DNA of 64,000 nt from positions 186,001 to 250,000 of the forward strand of contig CAWHVV010000002.1 in NCBI GenBank assembly GCA_963832945.1, in the 5' to 3' direction. Below the pieces are notes generated by a model. It worked only from the letters and a program-made list of their open reading frames with translations. It searched no databases and was not told where the DNA came from. This document shows positions 26,093 through 34,990 of the stretch, piece by piece. The stretch comes from JAFEDN01 sp963832945 (GTDB taxonomy: Bacteria > Pseudomonadota > Gammaproteobacteria > Coxiellales > Coxiellaceae). Made by a program: the position numbers and the translations under genes. Positions within the stretch are counted from its first letter, which is position 1. Every line of letters begins with the position of its first letter.

Positions 26093-27408
26093 TTCATTTG
26101 ATAATTTAGCCGCCATATCCCAATCAGGGCAATTATGATCAGAGGCCATGCGGCGGCAAAGACCAGCCAATGTATTAGGGTCATGCCGCCGGGCAAATAA
26201 AGGAATAAAAATACAATGGCAGTTTTCGCGATGTTAATAAATAGCCGCCGGTAGGAACGGAATTTATAATGATCCTCTCGTGGTAAATAAATCAGAATAA
26301 AAGACGGCAAAGCTTTTTTATTCAGAGTGATAAAAAGCAGTCCGAGGAGCCCGGTTCCGGCGATAAAAACCGCCGTCACCGGCGGGATTTCCCAACTCAA
26401 ATGTGGCGTAAATCCCAGAGCAAGGCTTATGATCAGCGGCAATGCTAATATTCCTGCAGCCAGTTCCCGAATCCGGTAGCCGCGGGAAAATCGGGCCAAA
26501 GTGACGCCTGCTAACGGCGTCCACAATATCCACCAGCTATTCGCGAATATCAGCCATAAATGGCGCCAGGGTTCATCAAGCCAATGCTTTAACAGGCTGG
26601 GCGGGGCCATCGGTATATTCGTCCATGGTGCTAAAAATCCATTTAGCAGCCAGATCATTACTCCTAAAAAAACTACCCAGAGAAACAGCCCGGGAATGAG
26701 CGGAATTTCTTTCCCCATCAATTTGTTTAAAAGCCGCCGGTAAACTTTGGTCAGAGTGATTAGCAGTAAAATGGCCGTGACCAGTACGGGCGTCAGGGTA
26801 AATCCGCTGACGGTGGGAAAAACCGTGACAACGCTGGCTCCCAGCAGGCTGATCAGGCAAAAAGCGCTGCTATAAGCGATCGCTGTCGCCATCCGCCCCA
26901 GAAAATTAATGACCACCCTCACTGCGGGATTGCTCGCCAGCGCACCCACAATGTCGGCTAAATAAGCATCTTTCTGTAGGCAATAGCTGCAATAACCCAT
27001 GCCGATGGCTATCAGCGTGAAAAAAGCCCAGGGGGATAAACCTTCATAAACCAGTAATTGCTTTAGAGTCTGTTGAAAAAGCGCCGGCTGCGGCGGGGTA
27101 AAAGATGAAGAAGTGTGCGCGCACGCCGCGCTGACGCCTAAAAAAACCGCCCCGAGGCACAATTGCAGACTGACTATCCGCCCTAGCCAATTCCAGAACG
27201 GATATCGCGGCGTTTCTTCACGCGGCGGCGCCAGCCTCTGCTTTCCCCAAGGACCAATGGCCAGGATCAGAACCATCAGCAGCGCCAGCCAATGGATTTT
27301 GAAAAGCTGGATCGCCGCGCTGGAAAAATAAACGATAACCCCGCTCATCGCCAGCAGCGGGATCGCCACTACCGGGATCAACTGCCGGTAAGATTTCATG
27401 AGTTTCAT
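26089..27408 (-). CDS. BCCT-like multi-pass membrane protein
   Basis: The 439-residue protein has about ten to twelve membrane segments. The stretch WWILWTPLAGVTLARFSRGYRIREL (about residues 285-310) matches the conserved TM8 and loop of betaine/choline/carnitine transporters (WWxxWxPfvGxFiARiSrGRtirEf). The N-terminal region lacks the usual BCCT TM1-3 features and the protein is shorter than normal (500-650), so transport activity is uncertain. It runs convergently into dotA with overlapping stop codons. Possible roles are compatible-solute or carnitine uptake inside a host; this is inference. Confidence 0.6.
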   Translation of the reverse strand: MKLMKSYRQLIPVVAIPLLAMSGVIVYFSSAAIQLFKIHWLALLMVLILAIGPWGKQRLAPPREETPRYPFWNWLGRIVSLQLCLGAVFLGVSAACAHTSSSFTPPQPALFQQTLKQLLVYEGLSPWAFFTLIAIGMGYCSYCLQKDAYLADIVGALASNPAVRVVINFLGRMATAIAYSSAFCLISLLGASVVTVFPTVSGFTLTPVLVTAILLLITLTKVYRRLLNKLMGKEIPLIPGLFLWVVFLGVMIWLLNGFLAPWTNIPMAPPSLLKHWLDEPWRHLWLIFANSWWILWTPLAGVTLARFSRGYRIRELAAGILALPLIISLALGFTPHLSWEIPPVTAVFIAGTGLLGLLFITLNKKALPSFILIYLPREDHYKFRSYRRLFINIAKTAIVFLFLYLPGGMTLIHWLVFAAAWPLIIIALIGIWRLNYQMN

Positions 27409-27431
27409 ACATATAATGTAGCACGGGACTA

Positions 27432-27474
27432 GGGGTCAAGTCTCATCTAAATTAGATTTTCGAGACTTGACCCC
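27432..27474. repeat. REP-like hairpin with 13-bp perfect arms
   Basis: GGGGTCAAGTCTC (27432-27444) and GAGACTTGACCCC (27462-27474) pair perfectly around a 17-nt loop that can itself pair (TCTAAATTAGA). It lies just past the stop of the 1171-residue gene and before the BCCT-like gene. It shares the GGGTCAA core with the inverted repeats at 14945 and 20384. It may also serve as a transcription barrier, though no T-run follows. Confidence 0.75.
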
Positions 27475-27480
27475 CTCAGA

Positions 27481-30400
27481 TTACAGATAATAACTCTCAG
27501 TTTCTATAGAATTTCTGGGTGAATAATTGCGGTAAAAATCACTTAAAAATGCAATAACTTTCGCTAAATCAGGGGCCTTACCTTGTGTAAATTTGATTTG
27601 TGAAATTTGATTGTAGATTCCACTTAATGATAGGTACCCTTTTCCCGTAGAAAATGACTTTGACAATAAATATGAATTCTCAGAATGATCTAAACAGATA
27701 AACTGGATTTGACTAAAAACTTTTAGCTGCGAGAAATAATGGCATTCGTTTAAATCCGCTGAGAAGAGAAATTTATCTTCTTTTTTGAATAATAGTTTAA
27801 TTTTCTCTGCATCCTTATCCGCAACCCCAGGGAGATAAACAATCAATTTCAGCAGAATTAAAAGTTCCTGTACCTGTTCGATATATTTCATGGGTTGTGC
27901 GTTTATTGATATCGGCTCTAACCCTGAATTTATCACGCGGGATTTAATAAATTTATATAGTTGAATATCATCATGCAGTTGCAGCATGGCGTCATCACAA
28001 TACATCGGATCAAGGGTTCTTGAATGTTCCAATTTTTTTTCGATAAAGTTATAATCTTTAACTTCCAGAGTATTGGCAATGCCCTTGCCTCCCTTTTGGG
28101 CTGCGACATTCAAAAGCAGAGTCTTAATATCCTTGTTATGATTAATGGAAAGCCGATAATTATCATATATTTTATATTCCAATGAGGCTTTATCAATGGA
28201 AAGCTCGTGTATTTCATTAATATTCAGGTGATCAAGCAGATGCTCTTCCCGCTTATGCGCCGCTAACTTTCCAGGTGAATAAAAATGACTAAATTTGAAT
28301 TTCTGGTTTTTAATTTCTTCTTTGGCATGTATCAACAGGTTGTCATCTATTTTGGGAGTAGCACTTTTGTCCAATAAAGTCTGAAATACGCCGATATCGC
28401 CCTGTTTCAGGTAAATTTGATTGGCTTCTTTTATTAAATCCGGGATTTCATCTATCGTTATCGGTTTACCGGATTCCATTCTTTTAGAGATAACCAATAA
28501 AATGGCCGAGACCAAAGCAGCGCGATCATTTGCACTTTTGCACCCGTAACTATTGCAAATATCCAAAATTTCGGCCACCAACACCAGGCATGCCTGAACA
28601 AACCCATTATTTTCAGCAGGCTTCCATAATGGCATGCCCAAAGTAGTCGTTTTATTAAATAATTGGGTGGCTAATCTATAAATTGTCCACGCAGAAAAAG
28701 ATTCGTCTTCTTGTTTGAATGACATCTCGGATAACAGATGAAATATCTTGGTGTGCAATTCATTCGCCAATGGGAATAACACGATTTCGGCGTCTCGAAC
28801 GATTACTCTCAGATTCTCTGCTTCTTTGGCAAGTAATTTAAAATATTTTTCTTCAGCTTGTAATCGTGAGGTTAATATCTGAATTAACTTGTCCAGTTTA
28901 AGTAAATATTCATCAAAAAATCTTTCTGAATTATGCCGGTAATTTTCAGGAATGGATATTAATTGAGAAAATAATAATTTTTTCTGCGCTAACTTATCAC
29001 TGTTAACAGAGAATAAATATTTTGAGTGATTATATTTTTCCAGAAATTTAATATAGTCCCGGGTTTTTTGGCGCAGTATTGTTAAGGCCGTTTCGTATAG
29101 AGAAAATTTATTTTTCCATTTATCTTTTTTTAATTTTATGGAATATTTTTTCAGGAGATTTTGAAATAATTCTACCATCACCACGCTAATAGTTCCTGCC
29201 GTTATTCCAGAAATGTCGAACCAGCGCCCTATGTTTACAGGTACAGCCAGGTATGAATAACCTTCAAAGGCATGATGGATTTTTCTCATGTCGTTAAACT
29301 GATGCCATTGTTTTTCAGATCGTTTTAGTATAATTGCTTTTCCAGTGATTTCATGGACATGCAGATGCTTAACACGGACCAATTCTTCAGAATGACCGAG
29401 CAATTTTGTGAACACGTTTTTTTGCAAAAACATAAGCAATGGCTGTTCTTTATCTTCAAGAGATTTTTTTAATTGATCAAGACCCTTACGAAAAGGAGAG
29501 GGCTGAGTCTCATCCTTGGATTCCTGTTCCTGCTCGAGTAGTGTCTTTTCAAGTTCTGCCCATATTTCCTGTAAATTATTGGGAAGCGCACGATCATTTT
29601 GGTATTTTTTTACAATAAAATCGAGCAGCAAGTTTTGAAATTTTTTGGATATATCCGGTAATTTATTTTTAACCCATTCATTAATAATGTGTGATAGAGT
29701 TTTAACGATGGCCTCTCTAACCAGTTTATTTTCTTTATCGGTAATTTTATTATCCGGATTTAAAAAATTATTCTGAATGCTATCATTTAAATAGTAAGCA
29801 AAGAGATTACTGCTATACCTCAATTCAAAGCCTTTAAGTGGACTGTCACCTGCCGCGAGTAAAGCCTGAATGAGTTGCGCACGGCGTATTTGAAATTGCT
29901 GGGAGATGGCCTGAGAGGCTCTATAAGCGGTTTCGTGATCATCTCCCCTGGCATAAAGTTTGATTCCTGTGCTGCCATTTCTATTGTTTATAAAAGTGAT
30001 TTCAGCTTCTTCTTCTTTTTCTTCTTCAAAAGGGTTCTTCGAGTTAAGCTTAAATTTGCCTTTTTCTACGGCGGCAAAATTAGCTAACCATGGTTGGTCG
30101 ACTGGAGCATGAGCGGAAGCGGTCACTATTTTTTTATGGGGTTCCAGTTTTACGCTGGTTAATTTTTCATAATCTTCTAGCTGGGATTTCGTTAAACCAT
30201 AATGCCTTCCCAGATATTGAAATTCTCCATTGCCGTTCTCGGTATTAATCATTAAGACATCACGTAAAAAAATATCGCCTTCCCCATCAGGCCCGGAAAT
30301 TTTTACCCGCTGTTCGTCATTAGCCAATTGCTCGATAAGACGTTCTACTGTTTTGGTAAACTGATACTCGTCTTCGTGTTTAACTTCAATATCAGGTTTC

Positions 30401-30996
30401 TCGAAAGCAGCCAGCCTGGAAATAATATAATTGCTAAAAGTTGAAATTTTAAAATTTTTTTCCTCCAACATTTGTTGGTGAAATTCTTTAATTCCATGTA
30501 AAATATTGTCATATTTACTGTTAAGTTTTTCATTGAGAATTGATTTTTGTGTGGCATTAATAAATTTATCAATAAATTTTTGCTGCTCGGATAACATAAT
30601 ATTTAAACGATAACAGGCGGCGCTTAACAATGATTCCACGGTAACCGCGAATATTCTTTCCATGATGGGTGGACGATATCCAATTTTCTCCAGGGGAGGT
30701 TCTACAATACTAATGACGCCGTCAGGATGCTCGGCGGCAAGTTCAATATAAATTTCCCTGTGTTGTTCTTCTTTTAATTCAGGAAAAGCGGATTCTAAAA
30801 GAGATCTATATTGGTCAAAACTGGTAGGGGTGAAAATATATTGGCGACTGTCTTCATATTTTTCGACGGGCATTACAGCAAGTTTTTGCTCTGATGTATC
30901 CTGAGTCAGGACAATTTTTATTAAGTATCCACGAATTTTAGCATTCTGCTTTTTTATTAAATTGGTATCTATCCTTAACGTTTCACTTTTTGACAT
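27481..30996 (-). CDS. Large hypothetical protein, effector candidate
   Basis: I do not recognise this 1171-residue protein. It starts at an ATG after a good AGGAG and has no signal peptide. It is helix-rich, with probable coiled-coil stretches (about 120-230 and 420-520) and one moderately hydrophobic patch near residues 580-610 (YSYLAVPVNIGRWFDISGIT, then AGTISVVMVELF). A cluster of acidic residues EEEKEEEAE lies near 325. Composition is AT-rich with Lys, Asn and Ile, unlike the neighbouring dot genes. Position between dotA and dotB and the eukaryote-like size suggest a Dot/Icm substrate, an inference only. Confidence 0.7.
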   Translation of the reverse strand: MSKSETLRIDTNLIKKQNAKIRGYLIKIVLTQDTSEQKLAVMPVEKYEDSRQYIFTPTSFDQYRSLLESAFPELKEEQHREIYIELAAEHPDGVISIVEPPLEKIGYRPPIMERIFAVTVESLLSAACYRLNIMLSEQQKFIDKFINATQKSILNEKLNSKYDNILHGIKEFHQQMLEEKNFKISTFSNYIISRLAAFEKPDIEVKHEDEYQFTKTVERLIEQLANDEQRVKISGPDGEGDIFLRDVLMINTENGNGEFQYLGRHYGLTKSQLEDYEKLTSVKLEPHKKIVTASAHAPVDQPWLANFAAVEKGKFKLNSKNPFEEEKEEEAEITFINNRNGSTGIKLYARGDDHETAYRASQAISQQFQIRRAQLIQALLAAGDSPLKGFELRYSSNLFAYYLNDSIQNNFLNPDNKITDKENKLVREAIVKTLSHIINEWVKNKLPDISKKFQNLLLDFIVKKYQNDRALPNNLQEIWAELEKTLLEQEQESKDETQPSPFRKGLDQLKKSLEDKEQPLLMFLQKNVFTKLLGHSEELVRVKHLHVHEITGKAIILKRSEKQWHQFNDMRKIHHAFEGYSYLAVPVNIGRWFDISGITAGTISVVMVELFQNLLKKYSIKLKKDKWKNKFSLYETALTILRQKTRDYIKFLEKYNHSKYLFSVNSDKLAQKKLLFSQLISIPENYRHNSERFFDEYLLKLDKLIQILTSRLQAEEKYFKLLAKEAENLRVIVRDAEIVLFPLANELHTKIFHLLSEMSFKQEDESFSAWTIYRLATQLFNKTTTLGMPLWKPAENNGFVQACLVLVAEILDICNSYGCKSANDRAALVSAILLVISKRMESGKPITIDEIPDLIKEANQIYLKQGDIGVFQTLLDKSATPKIDDNLLIHAKEEIKNQKFKFSHFYSPGKLAAHKREEHLLDHLNINEIHELSIDKASLEYKIYDNYRLSINHNKDIKTLLLNVAAQKGGKGIANTLEVKDYNFIEKKLEHSRTLDPMYCDDAMLQLHDDIQLYKFIKSRVINSGLEPISINAQPMKYIEQVQELLILLKLIVYLPGVADKDAEKIKLLFKKEDKFLFSADLNECHYFSQLKVFSQIQFICLDHSENSYLLSKSFSTGKGYLSLSGIYNQISQIKFTQGKAPDLAKVIAFLSDFYRNYSPRNSIETESYYL

Positions 30997-31114
30997 TGAT
31001 CACTCCTATAACATTAAATTTTTTTAATTATGGTATCTACTTATTATTAAGATAGAATTAAAGATCCAAAATTCAGGTTGTCATCAGGGGTGAAATGTTG
31101 TACGTTCTGTCTTT

Positions 31115-31438
31115 TTACGCGCTGTTAATCTTCAGCGTCTGCAAAATTTCTCCAAGGCTTAAGGGATAGACATGAATTGTTAAATAACGCCCGGTCAAAA
31201 GTCTGGCATAATTTCCGAGTAAAAGTTCTGAATTTGATCCAGTGATACAAATATTTTTAAAGACTTCGCTATCATAAACGCTTTTGACAAAACGCTCCCA
31301 GCCCTGAACGTTTTGAATTTCATCCAGAAACAGGTAGGCAATTTTTTCCCCGGATATTTTTTCCGCGGAGATCACCAGTTGATAAAGTTTTTTGGGGTCC
31401 TCATAAATGTCACTAAAAATTATAATATGAGAAATCAA
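31115..31438 (-). pseudogene. Fragment of a DUF4143/AAA_14-type ATPase
   Basis: The 107 residues contain IAYLFLDEIQNVQGWERFVKSVYDSE (Walker B region) and ICITGSNSELLLGNYARLLTGRYLTIHVYPLSLGEIL (sensor region). These are typical of the AAA_14 ATPases that carry a C-terminal DUF4143 domain. The Walker A region and the whole C-terminal half are missing. Its N-terminal codons run into a 16-bp hairpin. Better preserved relatives lie at 52564-54898 and 56036-57268. Confidence 0.78.
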
Positions 31439-31458
31439 TTATTTTCTCATATTATAAT
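31419..31458. repeat. Perfect 16-bp AT-rich hairpin
   Basis: ATTATAATATGAGAAA (31419-31434) and TTTCTCATATTATAAT (31443-31458) are exact reverse complements around an 8-nt loop. It lies at the broken edge of the ATPase fragment, as the end of a small element or a recombination scar would. Confidence 0.7.
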
Positions 31459-31510
31459 AAGAACTAGATATAATATCATGATTTTATTGGTATTTTAATT
31501 GCGGGGGGTG

Positions 31511-32632
31511 TCAATCGCGATTTTTTGCCTGCGCGGAAAGCACTTTGTAGAGACGTTCGCTAATTAAACCCTGTTGATATTTCTGTTCGACGTCTACCTG
31601 CAGAGGCTGACCGTCGGTTTCGACGAGTTGACGGGTCACGGCGGTGACTTTTTCCGGATCGCTGTCGAGAAGTTTGTCGCGAACGGCTTCGTTAAACACT
31701 AAATATTCGCGTAAGGCGATGCGTTTGCCGTCTACCGAAGGCACCAAACGCTGACAGATAATTAACCGCGCCGTTTCAATGATATCAATAGTGCGCCCGA
31801 GCCGTTCTTCGTGAGCGAAACCGCCGACCAGGCGGCGAATGGTTTCAGCCACCCCGTTGCTATGTAATGTGGTATAAACCGGATGGCCGGTCAAAGCCGC
31901 TTCCAGTACCGCGCTGATCGTTTCCGTATCGCGTGCCTCACCCACTAAAATAAGCCGTGGTTTGCGGCGCAGGGCGTTACGCACGCCGGCGGCGAAACTG
32001 GGTAAATGCCGGGGAATTTCCGCCTGACTGACAATAGAGGTCGGTTTGAATACGCTGTCATAAACAAATTCAATTGGGGCTTCGTAAGTGAGAATTTTGC
32101 GATGACTATCAGGATCTTCCGCCAACTGCTTAATAATTGCGGCTAATAACGTGCTTTTACCGGAGCCGGTAGCACCGGTGACATAAATAACTCCTTCCTG
32201 TGGAGCAATGGCGTCGAGAATTTTTTGTGGCAATTCCAGAGACGATAGCGACGGTGGCGCAGCGGGAATCGTGCGGATAGTAATCTGAATGCCTTCATGC
32301 CCATCGACATGACAGCCGGTGCCATTGACGCGATGCCGGAACCTTTGCTGGCGATTAGGGCGCACTTCGTAATGCGTATCCAAATCCTCGCCGCGCATAA
32401 TTTGCGTGGTGCCGTTTGGACCATAAATAGCGTTTAACAAATCGCCGACTTCCGCGTTCGATAATTTCCGGTTGGTAATTTTATATAATCGTCCGTATAT
32501 TTCAGCGATAATCGGCTCATTGGTTTGAATGGTGATATCCGAAGCGCCGATCTGATGCCCAAACACCAATAACTCATCAATGTGCTTTGGCTCAAACCGG
32601 GTAGGTTCCTGTGGATACAAATAATTGGTCAT
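31511..32632 (-). CDS. dotB: Dot/Icm secretion ATPase DotB
   Basis: DotB is the cytoplasmic PilT/VirB11-like hexameric ATPase that powers the secretion complex. The 373 residues show VTGATGSGKSTLLAAII (Walker A, about residue 150), ILTYEAPIEFVYDS (Asp box), AAGVRNALRRKPRLILVGEARD (Walker B) and TGHPVYTTLHSNGVAETIRRL (His box). Length matches L. pneumophila DotB (377). The first 44 bp of the gene are duplicated 212 bp upstream around a dispersed repeat, which separates dotB from dotC; originally the two overlapped by ATGA. The current start has only a weak ribosome site. Confidence 0.97.
   Translation of the reverse strand: MTNYLYPQEPTRFEPKHIDELLVFGHQIGASDITIQTNEPIIAEIYGRLYKITNRKLSNAEVGDLLNAIYGPNGTTQIMRGEDLDTHYEVRPNRQQRFRHRVNGTGCHVDGHEGIQITIRTIPAAPPSLSSLELPQKILDAIAPQEGVIYVTGATGSGKSTLLAAIIKQLAEDPDSHRKILTYEAPIEFVYDSVFKPTSIVSQAEIPRHLPSFAAGVRNALRRKPRLILVGEARDTETISAVLEAALTGHPVYTTLHSNGVAETIRRLVGGFAHEERLGRTIDIIETARLIICQRLVPSVDGKRIALREYLVFNEAVRDKLLDSDPEKVTAVTRQLVETDGQPLQVDVEQKYQQGLISERLYKVLSAQAKNRD
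32589..32632. repeat. 44-bp direct repeat flanking repeat copy 3 (dotB-proximal)
   Basis: Identical to 32801-32844. It encodes the first 14-15 codons of dotB, starting exactly at the ATG (MTNYLYPQEPTRFEP). Confidence 0.92.
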
Positions 32633-32800
32633 AGTTCAATAATTCCCGGGTTATAAAAAAAATTTTCGTAGAAAATTATCCCCGCGATGGGGGATCGCAA
32701 GGGGGAGAATCGCGATTCTCTCCCTTCATTCCGAGCATCGGCTCCGCCGAGCGCAGGATATAAAACAGGAGCAATTCCCGCTGTACTCAGCGAGAATTGC
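32633..32800 (-). repeat. Multi-hairpin dispersed repeat, copy 3
   Basis: On the minus strand it reads GCAATTCTCGCTGAGTACAG, CCTGTTTTATATCCTGCGCTC, CGGCGGAGCCGATGCTCGG, GAATGAAGGGAGAGAATCGC and the GGGGATAATTTTCTACGAAA end. It lies between two identical 44-bp pieces of the dotB 5' end. An open frame crosses it from the duplicated dotB start, giving an 85-codon shadow that I do not call as a gene. Confidence 0.88.
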
Positions 32801-32844
32801 GGCTCAAACCGGGTAGGTTCCTGTGGATACAAATAATTGGTCAT
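32801..32844. repeat. 44-bp direct repeat flanking repeat copy 3 (dotC-proximal)
   Basis: Identical to 32589-32632. The ATG here overlaps the dotC stop, so this is the original position of the dotB start; the downstream copy is what the present dotB uses. Confidence 0.92.
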
Positions 32845-33722
32845 GGCTTCAGATCCTGTTGAGGATTTATCAAAATAGGTTGCCACTTCGAACTATCCGT
32901 TTGCAACTGCGAGTGCGCGGTAATTCTTAAAATACGGTCATCAACGCGTATCTCATTACTATCGCCGGTGACACCCAGGTCCGCTTTGGCGACAAAAGGC
33001 GCGCTCACCATTCCCTGAGCCAGCATCTTACGATATAACACCATGCCGTTATAGTCACGGCGTAAACGGTTTAAATTCGCTGAAAAAATCGCATTGGCCT
33101 GCTGGATGCCGTTTTGCCAGCCTTCACGGATAAAACGGTTCCATACCTCAGCTTCAACCTGGTTTTTAGGCAATAAAGTGCGATCAGGCACGGGAGGCTT
33201 TGGATAACTCATCCATAAATAGGCGCGCCACGAAGGAGCGGCGGTGACGAAACGCGCCGGGCTGATAATTTTAAAGGTTTTAGCCGCCAGACGAATGGAG
33301 TCGCTGTCTGCCAGATTTAAACTATTGTCGGATTCCACCAGAACCGGCGGCAGTATGTTATCCTGTAACAACAATTGATTAAAATCAAAGATCTGATTCA
33401 GGTCACCAGTATTTTTTGTCAAGGACATATCAATCTGTTCGCTGCGCCATGCTAAAGCGCCGGTGGCGCCCAGAGATAATGCCGTTTCGTATAAAGCCTG
33501 CCAGCGCACCGGGTTAATTTGCCCCTGACCGCCTGGGAATTGGTCTACTTTTACGTAGCCGATATCGGCATCAGAAATTTCTGTTTTCGATGTGGTGTAG
33601 AGCGGGGGCGCGTCGTCGCTGTTGGTAGCGGGTGCGTCGGCGTGCGCACAGCCAATCAGCAGCAACAGTAACGTTGTGCTCACTGCCAAAGCTTTTTTAG
33701 AACGGCTAATTATTCTCATCAC
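32841..33722 (-). CDS. dotC: Dot/Icm outer-membrane core lipoprotein DotC
   Basis: DotC is a lipoprotein of the outer-membrane core complex with DotD and DotH. The 293-residue protein has a leader ending LLLLIGC (lipobox, Cys near residue 25), then ISDADIGYVKVDQFPGGQGQINPVRWQALYETALSLGATGALAWRS, a region well conserved in DotC, and PPVLVESDNSLNLAD, TAAPSWRAYLWMSYPKPPVPDRTLLP and WQNGIQQANAIFSANLNRLRRDYNGM. Length matches the known protein (about 303). Its stop overlaps an ATG that now belongs to the duplicated dotB start. Confidence 0.96.
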   Translation of the reverse strand: MMRIISRSKKALAVSTTLLLLLIGCAHADAPATNSDDAPPLYTTSKTEISDADIGYVKVDQFPGGQGQINPVRWQALYETALSLGATGALAWRSEQIDMSLTKNTGDLNQIFDFNQLLLQDNILPPVLVESDNSLNLADSDSIRLAAKTFKIISPARFVTAAPSWRAYLWMSYPKPPVPDRTLLPKNQVEAEVWNRFIREGWQNGIQQANAIFSANLNRLRRDYNGMVLYRKMLAQGMVSAPFVAKADLGVTGDSNEIRVDDRILRITAHSQLQTDSSKWQPILINPQQDLKP

Positions 33723-33750
33723 CCTGGTACCTCAGTTTCTTTTTATTTTT

Positions 33751-34260
33751 TCATGTTCGAAAGTAACGTAATTCTATAATTTTTCTGGCCGGAAGCACGG
33801 TAATGTCGGCTTTATTATGCGCCTGGTAAGCGACATTGCGTAATATATCGGCCATCGGCTGGTTCTTAACCGAGATGGATATGATCACCGGGATGGCCGG
33901 AGAATCGCCTAATACCCGTACCTGATAACCGGTTGATTTGGCAATCTGTTCCACCACAGGCAACACCGGGCCATACCAATCCAAAGAGGCCATCTGGGTC
34001 ATGCCGGTAGTTTTAGCGTCAATTTCCGGTATATCGGTTTTAGGGGTCACGGCCATCTGCATAGCTGATAATTGTTGCAGAGACTTTCCTACTGAACTTG
34101 CGGCCTCGGCCAATTGTACCTGCGCGTCCTGATTATTCAGTTCCGCGGGGGCCTGATTGGTGGGCACGTAATGCAAATTGACCTCATTCTTGACGGTAGA
34201 TCCACAACCCGCCAGCAATAAAGCACTTGCCGTTAAAAATATGATATTCTTGATTTTCAT
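33751..34260 (-). CDS. dotD: Dot/Icm outer-membrane core lipoprotein DotD
   Basis: The 169-residue lipoprotein (leader ends ALLLAGC) carries a secretin N0-like domain in its C-terminal half. Visible pieces are MASLDWYGPVLPVVEQIAKSTGYQVRVLGDSPAIPVIISI and MADILRNVAYQAHNKADITVLPARKIIELRY, as known for DotD. With DotC it is needed for outer-membrane placement of DotH. It is the first gene of a dotD-dotC-dotB operon with a PmrA-type promoter box. Length agrees with L. pneumophila DotD (163). Confidence 0.95.
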   Translation of the reverse strand: MKIKNIIFLTASALLLAGCGSTVKNEVNLHYVPTNQAPAELNNQDAQVQLAEAASSVGKSLQQLSAMQMAVTPKTDIPEIDAKTTGMTQMASLDWYGPVLPVVEQIAKSTGYQVRVLGDSPAIPVIISISVKNQPMADILRNVAYQAHNKADITVLPARKIIELRYFRT

Positions 34261-34328
34261 AGGCTTACCGTGTTAAATTAAAATTAATAAGGTTTCTTTT
34301 CCATTATTTGTTTACATAATGTACAGAT

Positions 34329-34360
34329 ATTGTATCGGATTAACCTTAAGAGAACATTAA
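34329..34360 (-). promoter_or_regulatory. PmrA-type box and -10 for the dotDCB operon
   Basis: On the minus strand TTAATGTTCTCTTAAGGTT has TTAA at 34360-34357 and 34349-34346 (7-bp spacer), then TACAAT at 34334-34329 after 11 bp. On the opposite strand TACACT at 34371-34376 could serve the divergent icmT transcript, so one site may regulate both directions. Confidence 0.78.
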
Positions 34361-34396
34361 AGAATTAGTTTACACTGAATAATATGAAACCACCAG

Positions 34397-34557
34397 CCAT
34401 TACCACTGGGTACAGCGGTAATGGCTTCCTGGTTTATATCCTGCGCTCGGCGGAGCCGATGCTCGGAATGAAGGGGGAGCGCGGAGCTTAGCTCCCCCTT
34501 GCGATCCCCCATGGCGCAGAGAATTTTCTACGAAAATTTTTTTATAAGGGTGATTTA
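34397..34557 (+). repeat. Multi-hairpin dispersed repeat, copy 4 (upstream of icmT)
   Basis: It starts CCATTACCACTGGGTACAGCGGTAATGG (hairpin arms about 11 bp with one mismatch region). It continues through TTTATATCCTGCGCTCGGCG, GAATGAAGGGGGAGC...GCTCCCCCTTGCGATCCCCC and ends TTTTCTACGAAAATTTTTTT, ATAAGGGTGATTTATTTT. It occupies the leader region between the promoter and the icmT start. Confidence 0.88.
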
Positions 34558-34598
34558 TTTTTGTTAAATCAGGTAGTTGATATTCATCGAGAATCGCT

Positions 34599-34856
34599 GT
34601 GAAACCGCCGGCGGATGCTCATTGGCGGGATTCGGCCCGGTCGATTCGTTTCTTTATCTGGGACGGCAAAGCTGCTTTTCCTTTCGTGATTTTTTTATTG
34701 CATATTCGGATCTGGACTTTTATTGTGGCTTTTGTGGCCATGATTTTTTTTAGCGTCCTCAACCGTTATGGGTTTACCCCCCTGGTTTTTTTACGCTGGC
34801 TGCGTGCTTCTATCGCCGGACGCCGTAAAATCGTTATTCCCTGGTGGATGGAGTGA
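34599..34856 (+). CDS. icmT: Dot/Icm membrane protein IcmT
   Basis: The 85-residue product matches IcmT along its length: HWRDSARSIRFFIWDGKAAFPFVIFLLHIRIWTF, then a membrane segment, NRYGFTPLVFLRWLRASIAGRRK and the PWW end. IcmT is a small inner-membrane protein implicated in pore formation and egress in Legionella (86 residues there). The start is GTG at 34599; no ATG is available. Repeat copies 4 and 5 lie immediately on each side, so the icmT-icmS spacing is enlarged. Confidence 0.96.
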   Translation: MKPPADAHWRDSARSIRFFIWDGKAAFPFVIFLLHIRIWTFIVAFVAMIFFSVLNRYGFTPLVFLRWLRASIAGRRKIVIPWWME

Positions 34857-34990
34857 CAGCTTTTATATCCTGCGCGAGGCAAAGCCTCTGCTCGGAATGA
34901 AGGGGGAGAATCGCGATTTTCCCCCTTGCGGTCCCTCATCGCGGGGATAATTTTTTACAAAAATTATTTTTTATAAGGGTGATTTATTAT
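34857..34990 (+). repeat. Multi-hairpin dispersed repeat, copy 5 (icmT-icmS spacer)
   Basis: It lacks the first hairpin and starts at TTTTATATCCTGCGCGAGGC, then CTGCTCGGAATGAAGGGGGA, GAATCGCGATTTTCCCCC, a TCATCGCGGGGATAATTTT end and ATAAGGGTGATTTATT. The terminal AAGGG lies at a workable distance before the icmS ATG, so the repeat appears to provide its ribosome site. Confidence 0.87.

Noticed and set aside
32629..32886. 85-codon frame between dotB and dotC
   Set aside because: It consists of dotC-end sequence, the duplicated dotB start and the translated dispersed repeat; not an independent gene.
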